DNA of 64,000 bases from Neotamlana sargassicola (lineage in GTDB: Bacteria; Bacteroidota; Bacteroidia; Flavobacteriales; Flavobacteriaceae). The position numbers and the translations under genes were made by a program. Below, piece after piece: positions 25,128 through 35,129 of this stretch. Position 1 is the stretch's first letter. Each line of letters starts with the position of its first letter. The DNA is taken from assembly GCF_020523965.1 (NCBI RefSeq), contig NZ_JAJAPX010000001.1, forward strand, positions 992,001 to 1,056,000, written 5' to 3'. The notes under the pieces were generated by a model. That model was not told where the DNA came from, did not search any database, and saw only the letters and a program-made list of their open reading frames with translations.

Positions 25128-26795
25128 TTATTGTAGCAAAGGCGAATAGTTTGTAGGGTAGTTTCCTATATCTACCAAGTTGTTTGAAGCTTCAAAGTTG
25201 CTCCCGTAAGTTACATCGATAGCTTTCATGAATTCATTTGCTAAATAGGCATAACCTCTGGCTGTTAAATGTACTCCGTCTAAAGAAAAAGCACCGCCAG
25301 TAACTAAATTCGATTCTAAAATGAAGTTATCTGACGCTAAACCAGTTGTTGCTAATTCCGTTAATAAAGCGTTAGCATCAACAAAGGCTAAACCTGCATT
25401 GTCTGCTACAGTTTTAAGAGTTGCATTAAATAAATCTGTTGCTGTTTTTATGTCTTCTTGTTCGCTTGGTAGCAATACCCATTTGTCTTCTAAAGGTAAT
25501 GTTATACCTTCAACAGAAAATTGAGCTGCTAATGCAGGTGATAAGTTATAACCTAAAAGTGTAGCATACGAAGTGGTGTTAACTTCACCTATCACTGAAC
25601 TGCTAGGTAAAACCAATAAATCGTCTTCTGTTGCCTGTCTTGCTTGTCCGTAATAGTTACCCATTAAAGTTGCTACAAGTGGCACAAAAGATTCAGATAA
25701 ACCAAGGCTTTGCACAAATAGTGAAAAACTATCGCTTGCGCTTAAAGAGGCGGTTATTTGCATAGATAAATCTGTAAGTGTTTCATCGTGTATAACAACA
25801 CCGTTAGCTTGAGTTTCAGAAAAGGTTATAATTCTTGAAGGGTCTAATACCGAGAAAATTTGGTTTAAAGCACCGTAAACAGTATTTAAAGTTGGTATTT
25901 GTGCAACTAAATCGGGTCCTGAGTCTTCATCTGTAGGATCTAACGCATTATAAGGTACTGTTGTAAAATGCGGAATGTCTGTTACATACGGAATATTTGC
26001 CATTACGCCTTTTGCGCCATTGGATGTAAGTGAAGTTACAAGTGTATTAATAGCAAAATTAAATGTTGTTTCATCGGTTATAGGGTCGGTACCGTCTCCT
26101 CCCGTTGTTGCATATCCTAATACATCATTATTTCCTGCCCAAAGTGTAAAAAACGTAGGGTTTTGAGCCATAGCTAATTCAAGAACACTTGCGTTTGGTG
26201 TACTGCCTGTCATTCGTATAAAATATGGGTTGGCTGCAGTTGGGAAGTTAGAGATATTACCATAACCAGAAGCTAATAAATGAAAACTTTTAGCTCCAGG
26301 AACTCCCATATTATTAAATGGCCCTGTTGGGTTATTTAATAAAAAATCGGTAGTTGGTGTAACATTTCCAATAACATCGGTTAAGGCTAACGGTGCGCCA
26401 CCAGTAGTTACTAAACGCGGTGCAAATAACTGTTCGCCAGTATCAGGATCGTATACTATATTTCCACCTAAAATAAGTCCGCCAAAGTTATCATTCATTA
26501 ATGGCTGTGTAAATGTTCCAGCGCCTAATGATTGAAATTTTTGAGATAAAATATTAGGTATAGAGTTTTCTTGACTGGCAATAAAAAGTGCGTTATCTGT
26601 AAAACCTGCTGTTAACGAGTTTCCTACGGCTACGTAGGTTGAGAAATCAACCGAGCCTGCTGTTAGGGTAGGTACGGTTTCTGTGCTTGTGTCTATATTA
26701 AAGTCGGCTAAAACATCTTCTGGATCGTTACAAGAAACAAATCCAACGAATAAAACAATTAGCCATAGGTATTTTATGTTCATCATCTTTTTCAT
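25128..26795 (-). CDS. SGNH/GDSL-type hydrolase lipoprotein
   Basis: 555 residues with a lipoprotein signal peptide (lipobox FVSC, Cys about residue 22), so it is anchored in the outer membrane. SGNH blocks: block I VGNSLTAGF with the nucleophile Ser (Asn replaces the usual Asp of GDSL, common in Bacteroidota homologues), block III LWAGNNDVLG, and block V DGVHLTARG supplying Asp and His. It could be an esterase or lipase for acyl chains or acylated glycans. It lies two bases downstream of a TonB receptor gene on the same strand, so the two are likely co-translated and may handle the same substrate. Confidence 0.87.
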   Translation of the reverse strand: MKKMMNIKYLWLIVLFVGFVSCNDPEDVLADFNIDTSTETVPTLTAGSVDFSTYVAVGNSLTAGFTDNALFIASQENSIPNILSQKFQSLGAGTFTQPLMNDNFGGLILGGNIVYDPDTGEQLFAPRLVTTGGAPLALTDVIGNVTPTTDFLLNNPTGPFNNMGVPGAKSFHLLASGYGNISNFPTAANPYFIRMTGSTPNASVLELAMAQNPTFFTLWAGNNDVLGYATTGGDGTDPITDETTFNFAINTLVTSLTSNGAKGVMANIPYVTDIPHFTTVPYNALDPTDEDSGPDLVAQIPTLNTVYGALNQIFSVLDPSRIITFSETQANGVVIHDETLTDLSMQITASLSASDSFSLFVQSLGLSESFVPLVATLMGNYYGQARQATEDDLLVLPSSSVIGEVNTTSYATLLGYNLSPALAAQFSVEGITLPLEDKWVLLPSEQEDIKTATDLFNATLKTVADNAGLAFVDANALLTELATTGLASDNFILESNLVTGGAFSLDGVHLTARGYAYLANEFMKAIDVTYGSNFEASNNLVDIGNYPTNYSPLLQ

Positions 26796-26797
26796 AA

Positions 26798-29551
26798 TTA
26801 TAGGTTGTTAATTGTCCAAGAAACGTAGTACATTGAACCAATGTTTCCTGTACCAAATGCAGTAAAGTATTCGTCTCCTAAAAGGTTAGTGGCTCCAGCT
26901 TTAAAAACGGACTTAATATTTGGCACTTTTAAATTGATTTGAGCATCAACCACGTGAAATTCTGGAACTAAACCGTTCCCAAAAGTAGCTTCCCAGTAGT
27001 AGTCGTCACTAAATCTGTATGCAACGTTGAAACCGAAGTTTTTAAATAATTCGGTATTTCCAAAAGATGCTTTAAACTTATGTTCTGGCGTGTTGAAGTT
27101 TGTTGTGAAATCGGGGAATCTATCACGATCGAAATCTAATTTTGCGTAAGTATAACTTCCGCTTAAATCGAAATTTCCAAATATTTTAGTCGATAAACCT
27201 AAAGAGGCACCGTATGAGTTTACATCTGCTGGTGAGTTGGTATAGGTGCTGTATGCTTGGTAATCGTCGTTTGCAATAGCAGCTACCGAAGCACCACCAT
27301 CTCCTACAGTACCGTAAAAAGGGGAAATAACAACTTCTTGTGAGATAAAATCTTGGTATTTGTTGTAATACGCACTAAAATCTACAATAATACTGTTGAA
27401 TTTACCACGATATCCAACTTCGGCCGAAGTTACTTGTTCTGGTTTAATAAGGTTTGGGTTCGAAACTTCTAAAACAGCAGGGTTTCCAGTTTCGGCTAAT
27501 TCTAACACCGAGCTTGCTGTATACGAGTTTTCGTAAGCAACACGACCTGTTTGTGTTATGCTTTGCTGTTGCGTTAAGGCTTGGCCTTCTGTACTTAAAT
27601 CGAAGGTTCTTGAATATCTGTCTAAATTATCTGGGGCAGAACCAACTAAAATAGCTCTACCAGCATCTAAACCAATAAATAAATCTTGAGTTGTTGGATT
27701 TCTAAAACCGGTTTGTACAGAGGCTCTAATGTTGTGGTTTTTGTTAAGTGTTAAACCTAAAGATAAACGAGGTGATACAAAACCATCAAAAAATTCAGAT
27801 TTATCATAACGAGCCGACCCTGTGATTTTTAAACTTAGTTCCTCGTCAAAAGGAATGGTTTTTTGAATTTGTGTGTATAAACCATATTCTGAATAGTCGA
27901 TTGGGCCGTCGGTATCGGTGTAAATGGTTCCAAATGAATTTAAACTATAGCGTCTGTACGATCCACCAACTTGAATTTCGGCCCAATCTGTTAAATGTCC
28001 AAAATTATAATTGGCATCGGCATGATAGTATTTAGAGGCATCTTGAAATTTAGATCCTGTAGATAAATCGGGATCATTTATACTTTGGTTAAAGGCATTT
28101 ATGAATTCTTGCGAACCAGGTTCGTATCTGCCATCTTCCGCTTGTGCTCTTGCCGCGGCATGCGCCTGTGCTTCTGTTGCACCACCAAGAGTTGCTCCTG
28201 CATAAGTTTCAATATATTGTCTAAACCAATCTTCGTCACTTTTCCAGGCACGGTTAATATTAATACCTGTAAATACCATATCGTAAGAATCTCCAGCTTT
28301 ATCGGCAACCACGTAACCTCTTAAGAAGAAGTTATCGTTTTTAAATTCTAATTTATGTTGTTGTTGGAAAAAGTTATCGATGTAATAGCGATTTGTTCCT
28401 TGGTAAATAGTAGATCCTGTACCAACTTTACCAACATATTGAATTTCAAAATCGTTTGCCCAAGGGCGTAAATATAAGCCCCAGTCTGCTTTTATACTTT
28501 CGGCATTATAGTCGGTTAAGTAACGCTCGTTATATCCAGTTCGGCTCACTTCAACGTCTGGCATAATTCCTTTAATTGCGTCTGGTGCTTCCGAGCGTAT
28601 ATTTGCCGAAACCTCATCACCATAAACATTTATTCCATCGTAATTTAAATCTGCTCGGGTTCTTGTTGGGTCTATTTTGTCCACTTCGCTAGTAGCGGCC
28701 CAATCGGTACCTTTTAAATACCCAAAATTAATTTTGGCTGCAAAATGTTCGGTAAATTTATAAGCGGCACGAAAATTAACATCGATATAGCCGTTGTCGC
28801 CAGCAGCTTCTTGTGAGGTTATTCCTTTTTTCACCGAACCACTAATGCCTTGGTGATCGAAAGGGTTTTTACTGCGCATAAATAATATACCGTTAAAGGC
28901 ATTGGCACCGTATAATGCCGATGATGCTCCTGGTAATAGTTCTACGCTTAGTACATCTGTTTCTGTCATACCAACAAGGTTTCCAATAGGGAAATTTAAT
29001 GCTGGCGTAGAGTTGTCCATACCATCAACTAGTTGCATAAAACGGTTGTTTGCAAAGGTGGCAAATCCACGTGTGTTTACAGATTTAAAGGTTAAACTGT
29101 TGGTGTTAACATCGACACCTTTTAAGTTTTCTAATCCGTCGTAAAAATCGGCCGAAGCCGTATTTTTAATTTCTTTTAACCCAAAACGCTCTACAGTTAC
29201 TGGCGATTCGAAAACACGTTCTGGTGTTCTAGATGCAGAAATTACAACTTCGTCGAGCGTGGTGCCTTCTTTTAAGGTGAATTTTAATTTTTGGTTGTTT
29301 TGGGTGACTTTAATCGAGGAACTTTCGAAGCCAACACTACTAGCTTGTACTGTAAATGGTGGATTTTGGCCGTAGGTTAATGTGAAGTTGCCATCAAAAT
29401 CGGTTACAACTCCTGTCGAGGTTCCTAAAATTAAAATGTTTGCTCCGGGAATTGGCTGGTCGTTGTCATCAACTACCGAACCCGAAATGGTTGTTTGCGA
29501 AAAGGATAGGCCGCAAAATAGTAACAAAAAGAATTGGAGAATTGTTTTCAT
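26798..29551 (-). CDS. TonB-dependent receptor with CarboxypepD_reg domain
   Basis: 917-residue outer-membrane transporter. Signal peptide (ending LSFSQ), CarboxypepD_reg-like domain (~22-100: ISGSVVDDNDQPIPGANILI), plug domain (GVDVNTNSLTFKSVNTRGFA; ALYGANAFNGILFM), and a barrel of ~700 residues ending YYVSWTINNL. It is not a SusC: no SusD gene follows, and the SGNH lipoprotein takes that position instead. The substrate is unknown; a lipid or acylated compound is possible given the partner. No -7 box match is present in the 201 bases upstream. Confidence 0.93.
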   Translation of the reverse strand: MKTILQFFLLLFCGLSFSQTTISGSVVDDNDQPIPGANILILGTSTGVVTDFDGNFTLTYGQNPPFTVQASSVGFESSSIKVTQNNQKLKFTLKEGTTLDEVVISASRTPERVFESPVTVERFGLKEIKNTASADFYDGLENLKGVDVNTNSLTFKSVNTRGFATFANNRFMQLVDGMDNSTPALNFPIGNLVGMTETDVLSVELLPGASSALYGANAFNGILFMRSKNPFDHQGISGSVKKGITSQEAAGDNGYIDVNFRAAYKFTEHFAAKINFGYLKGTDWAATSEVDKIDPTRTRADLNYDGINVYGDEVSANIRSEAPDAIKGIMPDVEVSRTGYNERYLTDYNAESIKADWGLYLRPWANDFEIQYVGKVGTGSTIYQGTNRYYIDNFFQQQHKLEFKNDNFFLRGYVVADKAGDSYDMVFTGININRAWKSDEDWFRQYIETYAGATLGGATEAQAHAAARAQAEDGRYEPGSQEFINAFNQSINDPDLSTGSKFQDASKYYHADANYNFGHLTDWAEIQVGGSYRRYSLNSFGTIYTDTDGPIDYSEYGLYTQIQKTIPFDEELSLKITGSARYDKSEFFDGFVSPRLSLGLTLNKNHNIRASVQTGFRNPTTQDLFIGLDAGRAILVGSAPDNLDRYSRTFDLSTEGQALTQQQSITQTGRVAYENSYTASSVLELAETGNPAVLEVSNPNLIKPEQVTSAEVGYRGKFNSIIVDFSAYYNKYQDFISQEVVISPFYGTVGDGGASVAAIANDDYQAYSTYTNSPADVNSYGASLGLSTKIFGNFDLSGSYTYAKLDFDRDRFPDFTTNFNTPEHKFKASFGNTELFKNFGFNVAYRFSDDYYWEATFGNGLVPEFHVVDAQINLKVPNIKSVFKAGATNLLGDEYFTAFGTGNIGSMYYVSWTINNL

Positions 29552-29752
29552 CTATAAAATTTAGTTTTAGTTCGAATAAGCAATATATGTAAATAATATA
29601 TTACTTAACATAAAAATAGAAAAAATTATGCATGCATATTAGTTTTTTAACAAAAAACGACTAAAAAAATTATTATTTGTTTAAAAGAAGTGCTTTATAA
29701 GTGAGAATTACTCTTTTCTAGAGTTTGGTTTTGGAAAAAGCAACTTGAAAAA

Positions 29753-31606
29753 TTATTCTACCGTAACAGACTTTGCTAAATTTCGTGGTTGGTCAACGTT
29801 TTTGTTTAACAAAACTGCCATATGATAGGATAATAGCTGTAAAGGAATGGTGGTTAATAACGGCGTTAAAAACTCTAAAGTTTCTGGAACTTCAATAACG
29901 TGGTCTGCTAATGCTTTAACTTGTTGGTCGCCTTCAGTTACTATGCCAATAATTTTTCCTTTTCTTGATTTTATTTCTTGAATGTTGCTTACTACCTTTT
30001 CGTAGTGTCCTTTTTTTGTGGCAATTACAATAATAGGCATGTTCTCGTCGATTAAGGCAATGGGACCATGTTTCATTTCGGCAGCCGGATAGCCTTCTGC
30101 ATGAATATATGAGATTTCTTTGAGTTTTAATGCGCCTTCTAGGGCTACTGGGAAATTAAAACCTCTTCCTAAGTATAAACAGTTGTTTGAATCTTTATAA
30201 ATATCGGATATAAGTTTGATGTGTGCATCAGATTCTAAAGACTTTTCAACCTTATTTGGAATCATTTCCAGCTCTAGTAAGTACTTTCTAAAATCGGAAC
30301 TACTAATTGTGCCTTTTGCTCTTGCAAGTCGCAATGCCATTAAAGTTAATACCGTAATTTGAGTGGTAAAAGCTTTTGTTGAAGCAACACCAATTTCTGG
30401 TCCTGCATGGGTGTAAGCACCTGCATTAGTTTCACGTGCAATTGATGAGCCAACCACATTACAAACACCAAAAACAAAAGCACCTTTAGATTTCGCTAAC
30501 TTAATAGCGGCTAAAGTATCGGCTGTTTCTCCAGATTGCGAAATGGCAATAACCACATCATTTTCGGTAATTACAGGATTTCGGTATCTAAATTCTGAAG
30601 CGTATTCAACTTCAACAGGAATTCGTGCTAAATCTTCAAAAATATATTCGGCTACCAAACCAGCGTGCCATGAAGTTCCGCAGGCAACAATTATAAAACG
30701 ATTGGCGTTAAGAAACTTTTTCATATTATCTTCTACACCGGCCATTTTAATAATGGCTTCGTTACGTAGTAACCTACCACGATAGGTGTCTCTAATAGCT
30801 TTTGGTTGCTCGTGAATTTCTTTAAGCATAAAATGCTCGTAACCGCCTTTTTCTATTTGCTCTAAATTAAGCTGCAGTTTTTGCACGTATGTCGGTACTA
30901 AGCTGTCATCTTTAATTTTTCGAACTTTAACACCTTTTTTACGGCTAATTATGGCTAATTCTTCGTCTTCTAAATACACGGCATCTTTGGTGTACTCTAA
31001 AAACGGAGAGGCGTCACTAGCTATAAAAAACTCGTTGTCTTTTTCGCCAATACCAATAGCTAATGGGCTACCAAGACGAGCTACAACAACTTCTTCGGGT
31101 TTGTTTTTATCGAATACTGCAATAGCATATGCGCCAATAACTTGGTTTAAGGCAATTTGTACTGCTTGTCCAAGTTTTACGTTTTCTTGCAATTTTACAT
31201 CTTCAATTAAATTAACAAGAACTTCGGTGTCGGTGTCCGATTTAAAGGTGTAACCTCTAGTTGTTAATTCTTGTTTAAGCGATTCGTAATTTTCGATAAT
31301 ACCATTATGAATAATTACTAAATCTCCGGAGTTTGAAGTATGCGGGTGAGAGTTAATATCGTTTGGAACCCCGTGAGTTGCCCAACGCGTGTGGCCAATA
31401 CCAACAGTGCCCTCTTTTGATGTTTCTGTTTCAAAACGAGCTTCTAAATCGGAAACTTTTCCTTTGGTTTTAGAAACATGAAGTGTTTTACCGTTGTAAA
31501 GTGCAATTCCTGCACTGTCGTACCCACGGTATTCTAGTCGTTTTAAGCCTTCAATAATAATTGGGTATGCATCTCTATGGCCAATATATCCTACAATTCC
31601 GCACAT
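29753..31606 (-). CDS. glmS: Glutamine-fructose-6-phosphate aminotransferase
   Basis: Makes glucosamine-6-phosphate, the first step to UDP-GlcNAc for peptidoglycan and LPS. 617 residues. The N-terminal glutaminase begins with the catalytic Cys directly after the removed Met (MCGIVGYIGHRDAYP) and contains HTRWATHG and HNGIIENY. Two SIS isomerase domains follow (CGTSWHAGLVAEY; ISQSGETADTL), with the C-terminal LAKSVTVE that ends nearly all GlmS proteins. It is third in a row after the GT5-like and DUF4270 genes (44-base gap). The short upstream gap leaves no room for a glmS ribozyme. Confidence 0.99.
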   Translation of the reverse strand: MCGIVGYIGHRDAYPIIIEGLKRLEYRGYDSAGIALYNGKTLHVSKTKGKVSDLEARFETETSKEGTVGIGHTRWATHGVPNDINSHPHTSNSGDLVIIHNGIIENYESLKQELTTRGYTFKSDTDTEVLVNLIEDVKLQENVKLGQAVQIALNQVIGAYAIAVFDKNKPEEVVVARLGSPLAIGIGEKDNEFFIASDASPFLEYTKDAVYLEDEELAIISRKKGVKVRKIKDDSLVPTYVQKLQLNLEQIEKGGYEHFMLKEIHEQPKAIRDTYRGRLLRNEAIIKMAGVEDNMKKFLNANRFIIVACGTSWHAGLVAEYIFEDLARIPVEVEYASEFRYRNPVITENDVVIAISQSGETADTLAAIKLAKSKGAFVFGVCNVVGSSIARETNAGAYTHAGPEIGVASTKAFTTQITVLTLMALRLARAKGTISSSDFRKYLLELEMIPNKVEKSLESDAHIKLISDIYKDSNNCLYLGRGFNFPVALEGALKLKEISYIHAEGYPAAEMKHGPIALIDENMPIIVIATKKGHYEKVVSNIQEIKSRKGKIIGIVTEGDQQVKALADHVIEVPETLEFLTPLLTTIPLQLLSYHMAVLLNKNVDQPRNLAKSVTVE

Positions 31607-31650
31607 AATGTTTAGTTGTTGAGGTTTTTAATATGGTACTAAGCTAATTT

Positions 31651-33249
31651 TTATTTTGGTTCGGTAAAAAATAGTTTAAGTTTTAAACGTTTATCGTCTG
31701 GAATGTTTTCGTTGCTTCCATGTAAAATAGTTCCTCTTGGCGAAATGTAAGTCGCGGCAGGAATTGCCGTAACTTCGTCTTCACTATTTAAAATTTCGGC
31801 TGTAGTGGTATAATTTACATTATTAGAAATTACTAAACCAATTTTTGTGTTTGTTGAGTCGTTTAAAATAATATTATTAAAATGTTCGGTTAAACGAATT
31901 TTGTATTTACCCGAAATAGTATCACGTTGACTTAAACTAATTATATTTGAGCTTACAGGTGTTACTGTATTAGCTGTTACATCGCTAGCATAATCGAACG
32001 TGATTGAGTTGTTTTTAATATCGTAAGCATAAATGCGATCGTATCTATGAAAAGTTTCGTCGTATGTGCCAATTTCTATATCGGAATCTTCATAAATTTC
32101 TAAATGAACTTCATTAATAAGTTTTAATAAGTCACCATCACCGTTTAAAAATTCGTCTTTAAAAGCTTGAACGCCATCTGGGAATAAATCAACTATAGCC
32201 ATAGAACCTGCTTGACCTTTTAGGTATAATTTATCGTCTCCTTCAGTTTTATTTGGAGTTGGAAAGGTAACTAAGTTATAGTTGTTTATAATTGGGTTTA
32301 TTATGTTTCCTGAGAAATTTAAGGTATATGTGGCATCAATTCGCTCGCCAGCAGTTGTAGAATCTTCGGTGTAGTTTATTGTTATAGAGGCGTCGGTTGA
32401 AGCTAAATTTAATAAAACCAAACTACCATCGTTATCGTTGGCTTCAGCCTTTAAATAAAGGCCTCTAAAATAGTTTTTAAATTCGCTTTCGTTGCTTAAT
32501 TCTTGGTCCTCGGCCTTTGCAATAAATGTGTTAAACCAAAATGCTAGGTCGTCTTCATCTGTAATTGTATATCTTATGGCGGGTGCAGCGTAAGTGGTAT
32601 CTGTATCTGTAATTACCTCATTACTTAGAGCGCTTACTTTAAAATCTGGGTCTTCTAAAATTGTTTCTCCTATATGATTGTCAAAATTAACAGTAAACGT
32701 ACCAGTTAACATTGAGTTTTGAGTGCTGTTAGAGTTCGAGTAATAGTTTTGAACACTATTATCTTCTGTATTTGGGTTAGCGTCTCTTAGAAAGTAATTA
32801 TTTTGATAAATAGATAGTTTTATAGATTTTGATGTGTTGCCGTAAACCGAATCCAATTCGTATTCCGCATTGCCGTCTTCGTCGTAATCTACAATAGTGC
32901 TGTAATAAGGAATATTTATAACTACCGATTCTATTTCTGGGTTATCTCCAATGGTTGCTGTGTATGTTGATGGGGTAACTTGAGCTACAATACTAGCAAC
33001 GGTTTGCCCATAAGCAGGATCGTTAAAAACACCTAGCATATTTGATGACAATCCATTTATTTGAATCGAATCTAATTTTTTATTGTATGCAACTATAGGC
33101 AACTCGCTAAATTCCGTTGAAAAATTGGAGTTGTTTCTACCTAAAACATCACTTTCTATTACGTTAAAGTCTTTGTCGCAAGCAATAAAAAATAATGCAA
33201 GCATAAAAAAAGCAACAGAAAACTTAAGGGCTTTAAAATTCTTTTTCAT
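31651..33249 (-). CDS. DUF4270 lipoprotein
   Basis: 532 residues, lipoprotein signal with lipobox LFFIACDKD (Cys about residue 24). The body has the DUF4270 look: VIESDVLGRNNSNF, then many beta strands around SVVINIPYYST, and a tail SPRGTILHGSN ... LKLFFTEPK. Probably outer-membrane anchored; function not established. It lies 22 bases downstream of the glycogen-synthase-like gene and 44 upstream of glmS. From memory this arrangement (GT5-like, DUF4270, glmS, divergent panC) is frequent in Flavobacteriia, suggesting an envelope or sugar-related role. Confidence 0.88.
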   Translation of the reverse strand: MKKNFKALKFSVAFFMLALFFIACDKDFNVIESDVLGRNNSNFSTEFSELPIVAYNKKLDSIQINGLSSNMLGVFNDPAYGQTVASIVAQVTPSTYTATIGDNPEIESVVINIPYYSTIVDYDEDGNAEYELDSVYGNTSKSIKLSIYQNNYFLRDANPNTEDNSVQNYYSNSNSTQNSMLTGTFTVNFDNHIGETILEDPDFKVSALSNEVITDTDTTYAAPAIRYTITDEDDLAFWFNTFIAKAEDQELSNESEFKNYFRGLYLKAEANDNDGSLVLLNLASTDASITINYTEDSTTAGERIDATYTLNFSGNIINPIINNYNLVTFPTPNKTEGDDKLYLKGQAGSMAIVDLFPDGVQAFKDEFLNGDGDLLKLINEVHLEIYEDSDIEIGTYDETFHRYDRIYAYDIKNNSITFDYASDVTANTVTPVSSNIISLSQRDTISGKYKIRLTEHFNNIILNDSTNTKIGLVISNNVNYTTTAEILNSEDEVTAIPAATYISPRGTILHGSNENIPDDKRLKLKLFFTEPK

Positions 33250-33271
33250 AGATTTTTATAAGAAATACTGT

Positions 33272-34081
33272 TTAGCTTAAAACGGAATTATTGAAAAATG
33301 TTGTATAAGCTTCGCCAAATTCGTCTCTACTTTTGTATTCTAAGGTTGGTTTGTCTGATGCTTTTATATGAGCATCAAGCTCTTCTGGAATATGTTCTGA
33401 CCCAACAATTAACGCGTCCGATTGGTCGATAGCAACCTTCATTAAATTGTTGTATGTTGGTTTGTCTAAGATTTTTATAGCGTCTTCGGTAATGTTGTCA
33501 AATTTAATTTTATTAATTAAATCATTATTTAGCATGTTGTCGAAGCTCTGGTTGTAAACCGATGTAACTATTTTGCTGTCGCTAAATAACGGCTCGTCTT
33601 TGTAATATTCTTTTAAATATAACGGTAATAAAGCAGCCAACCAACCATGAACATGTATAATGTCTGGCGACCAATTTAATTTTTTAACAGTTTCAATAAC
33701 ACCTTTTGCAAAAAATATGGCGCGTTCATCGTTATCTGGAAATAAGTTGCCATCTTCGTCGGTTAACGTAGCTTTTCTTTTAAAATACTCGTCGTTGTCA
33801 ATAAAATAAACTTGAATGCGCTCTTTTGGTATCGATGCTACTTTTATTATTAGTGGCATATCTAAATCGTTAATTACCAAGTTTATACCGGAAAGACGTA
33901 TTACTTCGTGTAGTTGGTGTCTGCGTTCGTTAATATTACCATACCTTGGCATAAAAATACGAATTTGTCCACCTTGTTGATTCACCAATCTTGGCGCTTC
34001 AAAAGACATAGAAGAAATTTCGGTTTCGGGTAAATAAGGCACTACTTCAGATGATACATATAATATCCTCTTATCTTTCAT
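33272..34081 (-). CDS. Glycogen/starch-synthase N-domain protein (half-size, probably non-catalytic)
   Basis: 269 residues, matching only the N-terminal Rossmann half of GT5 glycogen synthases (RILYVSSEVVPYLPE; IRIFMPRYGNINERRHQL; DIIHVHGWLAALLPL; DALIVGSEHIPEEL). The KTGGLADV loop that binds ADP-glucose in true GlgA is replaced by EISSMSFEAPRLV. The C-terminal GT-B half that binds the nucleotide is absent. The frame ends normally and no second half follows, so it is a stable short form. It probably does not synthesise glycogen and may instead be a binding or regulatory protein. First gene of the run with DUF4270 and glmS. Confidence 0.88.
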   Translation of the reverse strand: MKDKRILYVSSEVVPYLPETEISSMSFEAPRLVNQQGGQIRIFMPRYGNINERRHQLHEVIRLSGINLVINDLDMPLIIKVASIPKERIQVYFIDNDEYFKRKATLTDEDGNLFPDNDERAIFFAKGVIETVKKLNWSPDIIHVHGWLAALLPLYLKEYYKDEPLFSDSKIVTSVYNQSFDNMLNNDLINKIKFDNITEDAIKILDKPTYNNLMKVAIDQSDALIVGSEHIPEELDAHIKASDKPTLEYKSRDEFGEAYTTFFNNSVLS

Positions 34082-34194
34082 ATGTTTGTTTTTGTTGACT
34101 GATAACGATTTTTTAAAAAATCGCTAGTAATTATTGATTTGTTTTTCATCGAAATAAAAAGCTTATTTTCTTTAATTTCGATTTAAAAAACATG

Positions 34195-34202
34195 CAAAAC
34201 TA
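34195..34202 (-). promoter_or_regulatory. -7 box candidate for the GT5-like/DUF4270/glmS unit
   Basis: CAAAACTA on the plus strand reads TAGTTTTG on the minus strand (exact TAnnTTTG). It lies 113 bases before the ATG at 34081, implying a ~100-base leader. Confidence 0.35.
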
Positions 34203-34233
34203 CAAAAATTTATGCTAATTGGCCGTAAAATCT

Positions 34234-34241
34234 TAAGTTTG
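34234..34241 (+). promoter_or_regulatory. -7 box for panC
   Basis: TAAGTTTG, an exact TAnnTTTG, 23 bases before the GTG start of panC. Confidence 0.5.
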
Positions 34242-34264
34242 CACCCGTTAAATTTTTTTAAGGC

Positions 34265-35116
34265 GTGGAAGTTTATAATAAAAAAGAAGAAATTACAGCT
34301 GCAATTGCTGCGCTGAGGCAAATTAACAGCAACCTAGGTATGGTGCCAACAATGGGTGCTTTGCACGAAGGCCATTTGCAATTGGTAAAACGAGCTTTAA
34401 AGGAAAACGATAAAGTGGTGGTCAGTATTTTTGTAAATCCTACGCAATTTAATAATAACGACGACCTAGAAAAATATCCAAGAACCTTAAATGCAGATGT
34501 TAGCCTTTTAAAGACTTTGAGTGAATCCGATATTTTGGTTTATGCGCCAACAGTCGAAGATATTTATGAGGGAAATACCGTGTCGGAATCGTTTGATTTT
34601 GATGGGTTAGAACTTGAAATGGAAGGTAAATTTCGACATGGGCATTTTGATGGCGTTGGAACTATTGTAAAACGCTTTTTCGAAATTATTGCCCCAGATC
34701 GTGCTTATTTTGGTGAAAAAGATTTTCAGCAATTAGCCATTATTAAAAAATTGGTTGAAAAGCATAGTATACCAGTAAAAATTGTAGGTTGTGCTATTTA
34801 TCGAGAAGCTAACGGTTTAGCGATGAGCTCACGTAATACGAGGTTAAAACCAAAGTATAAGGACGCGGCTCCTTTTATTTACAAAACCTTAAAGTCTGCT
34901 CAAGCGCATTTTGGCACAAAAAGTGCTACATTAGTTACACAGTGGGTTACTAAAGCATTTGCAGAGCATAATTTACTTAAGTTAGAGTATTTTATAATTG
35001 CCGATGCAGAAACTCTTAAACCGGTTTATAGAAAATCCGATAAAAAGAAATACAGAGCGTTTATAGCGGTATACGCAGATGATATAAGACTTATAGATAA
35101 TATCGCACTAAATTAA
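34265..35116 (+). CDS. panC: Pantothenate synthetase (pantoate-beta-alanine ligase)
   Basis: Cytosolic ATP-dependent ligase joining pantoate and beta-alanine, the last step to vitamin B5. 283 residues. The nucleotidyl-transferase motif is [18 protein letters not shown], followed by [33 protein letters not shown] and MSSRNTRL, all family signatures. It starts at GTG 34265, with [10 protein letters not shown] as a normal N-terminus; a -7 box lies 23 bases upstream. panD follows after 13 bases, so both steps from aspartate to pantothenate except pantoate synthesis are encoded together. Confidence 0.98.
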   Translation: MEVYNKKEEITAAIAALRQINSNLGMVPTMGALHEGHLQLVKRALKENDKVVVSIFVNPTQFNNNDDLEKYPRTLNADVSLLKTLSESDILVYAPTVEDIYEGNTVSESFDFDGLELEMEGKFRHGHFDGVGTIVKRFFEIIAPDRAYFGEKDFQQLAIIKKLVEKHSIPVKIVGCAIYREANGLAMSSRNTRLKPKYKDAAPFIYKTLKSAQAHFGTKSATLVTQWVTKAFAEHNLLKLEYFIIADAETLKPVYRKSDKKKYRAFIAVYADDIRLIDNIALN

Positions 35117-35129
35117 TTATCTTTGCCAT

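Noticed and set aside
29552-31650. Possible glmS ribozyme or riboswitch around glmS
   Set aside because: The upstream gap is only 44 bases, and no structure is seen there; such ribozymes are typical of Firmicutes.
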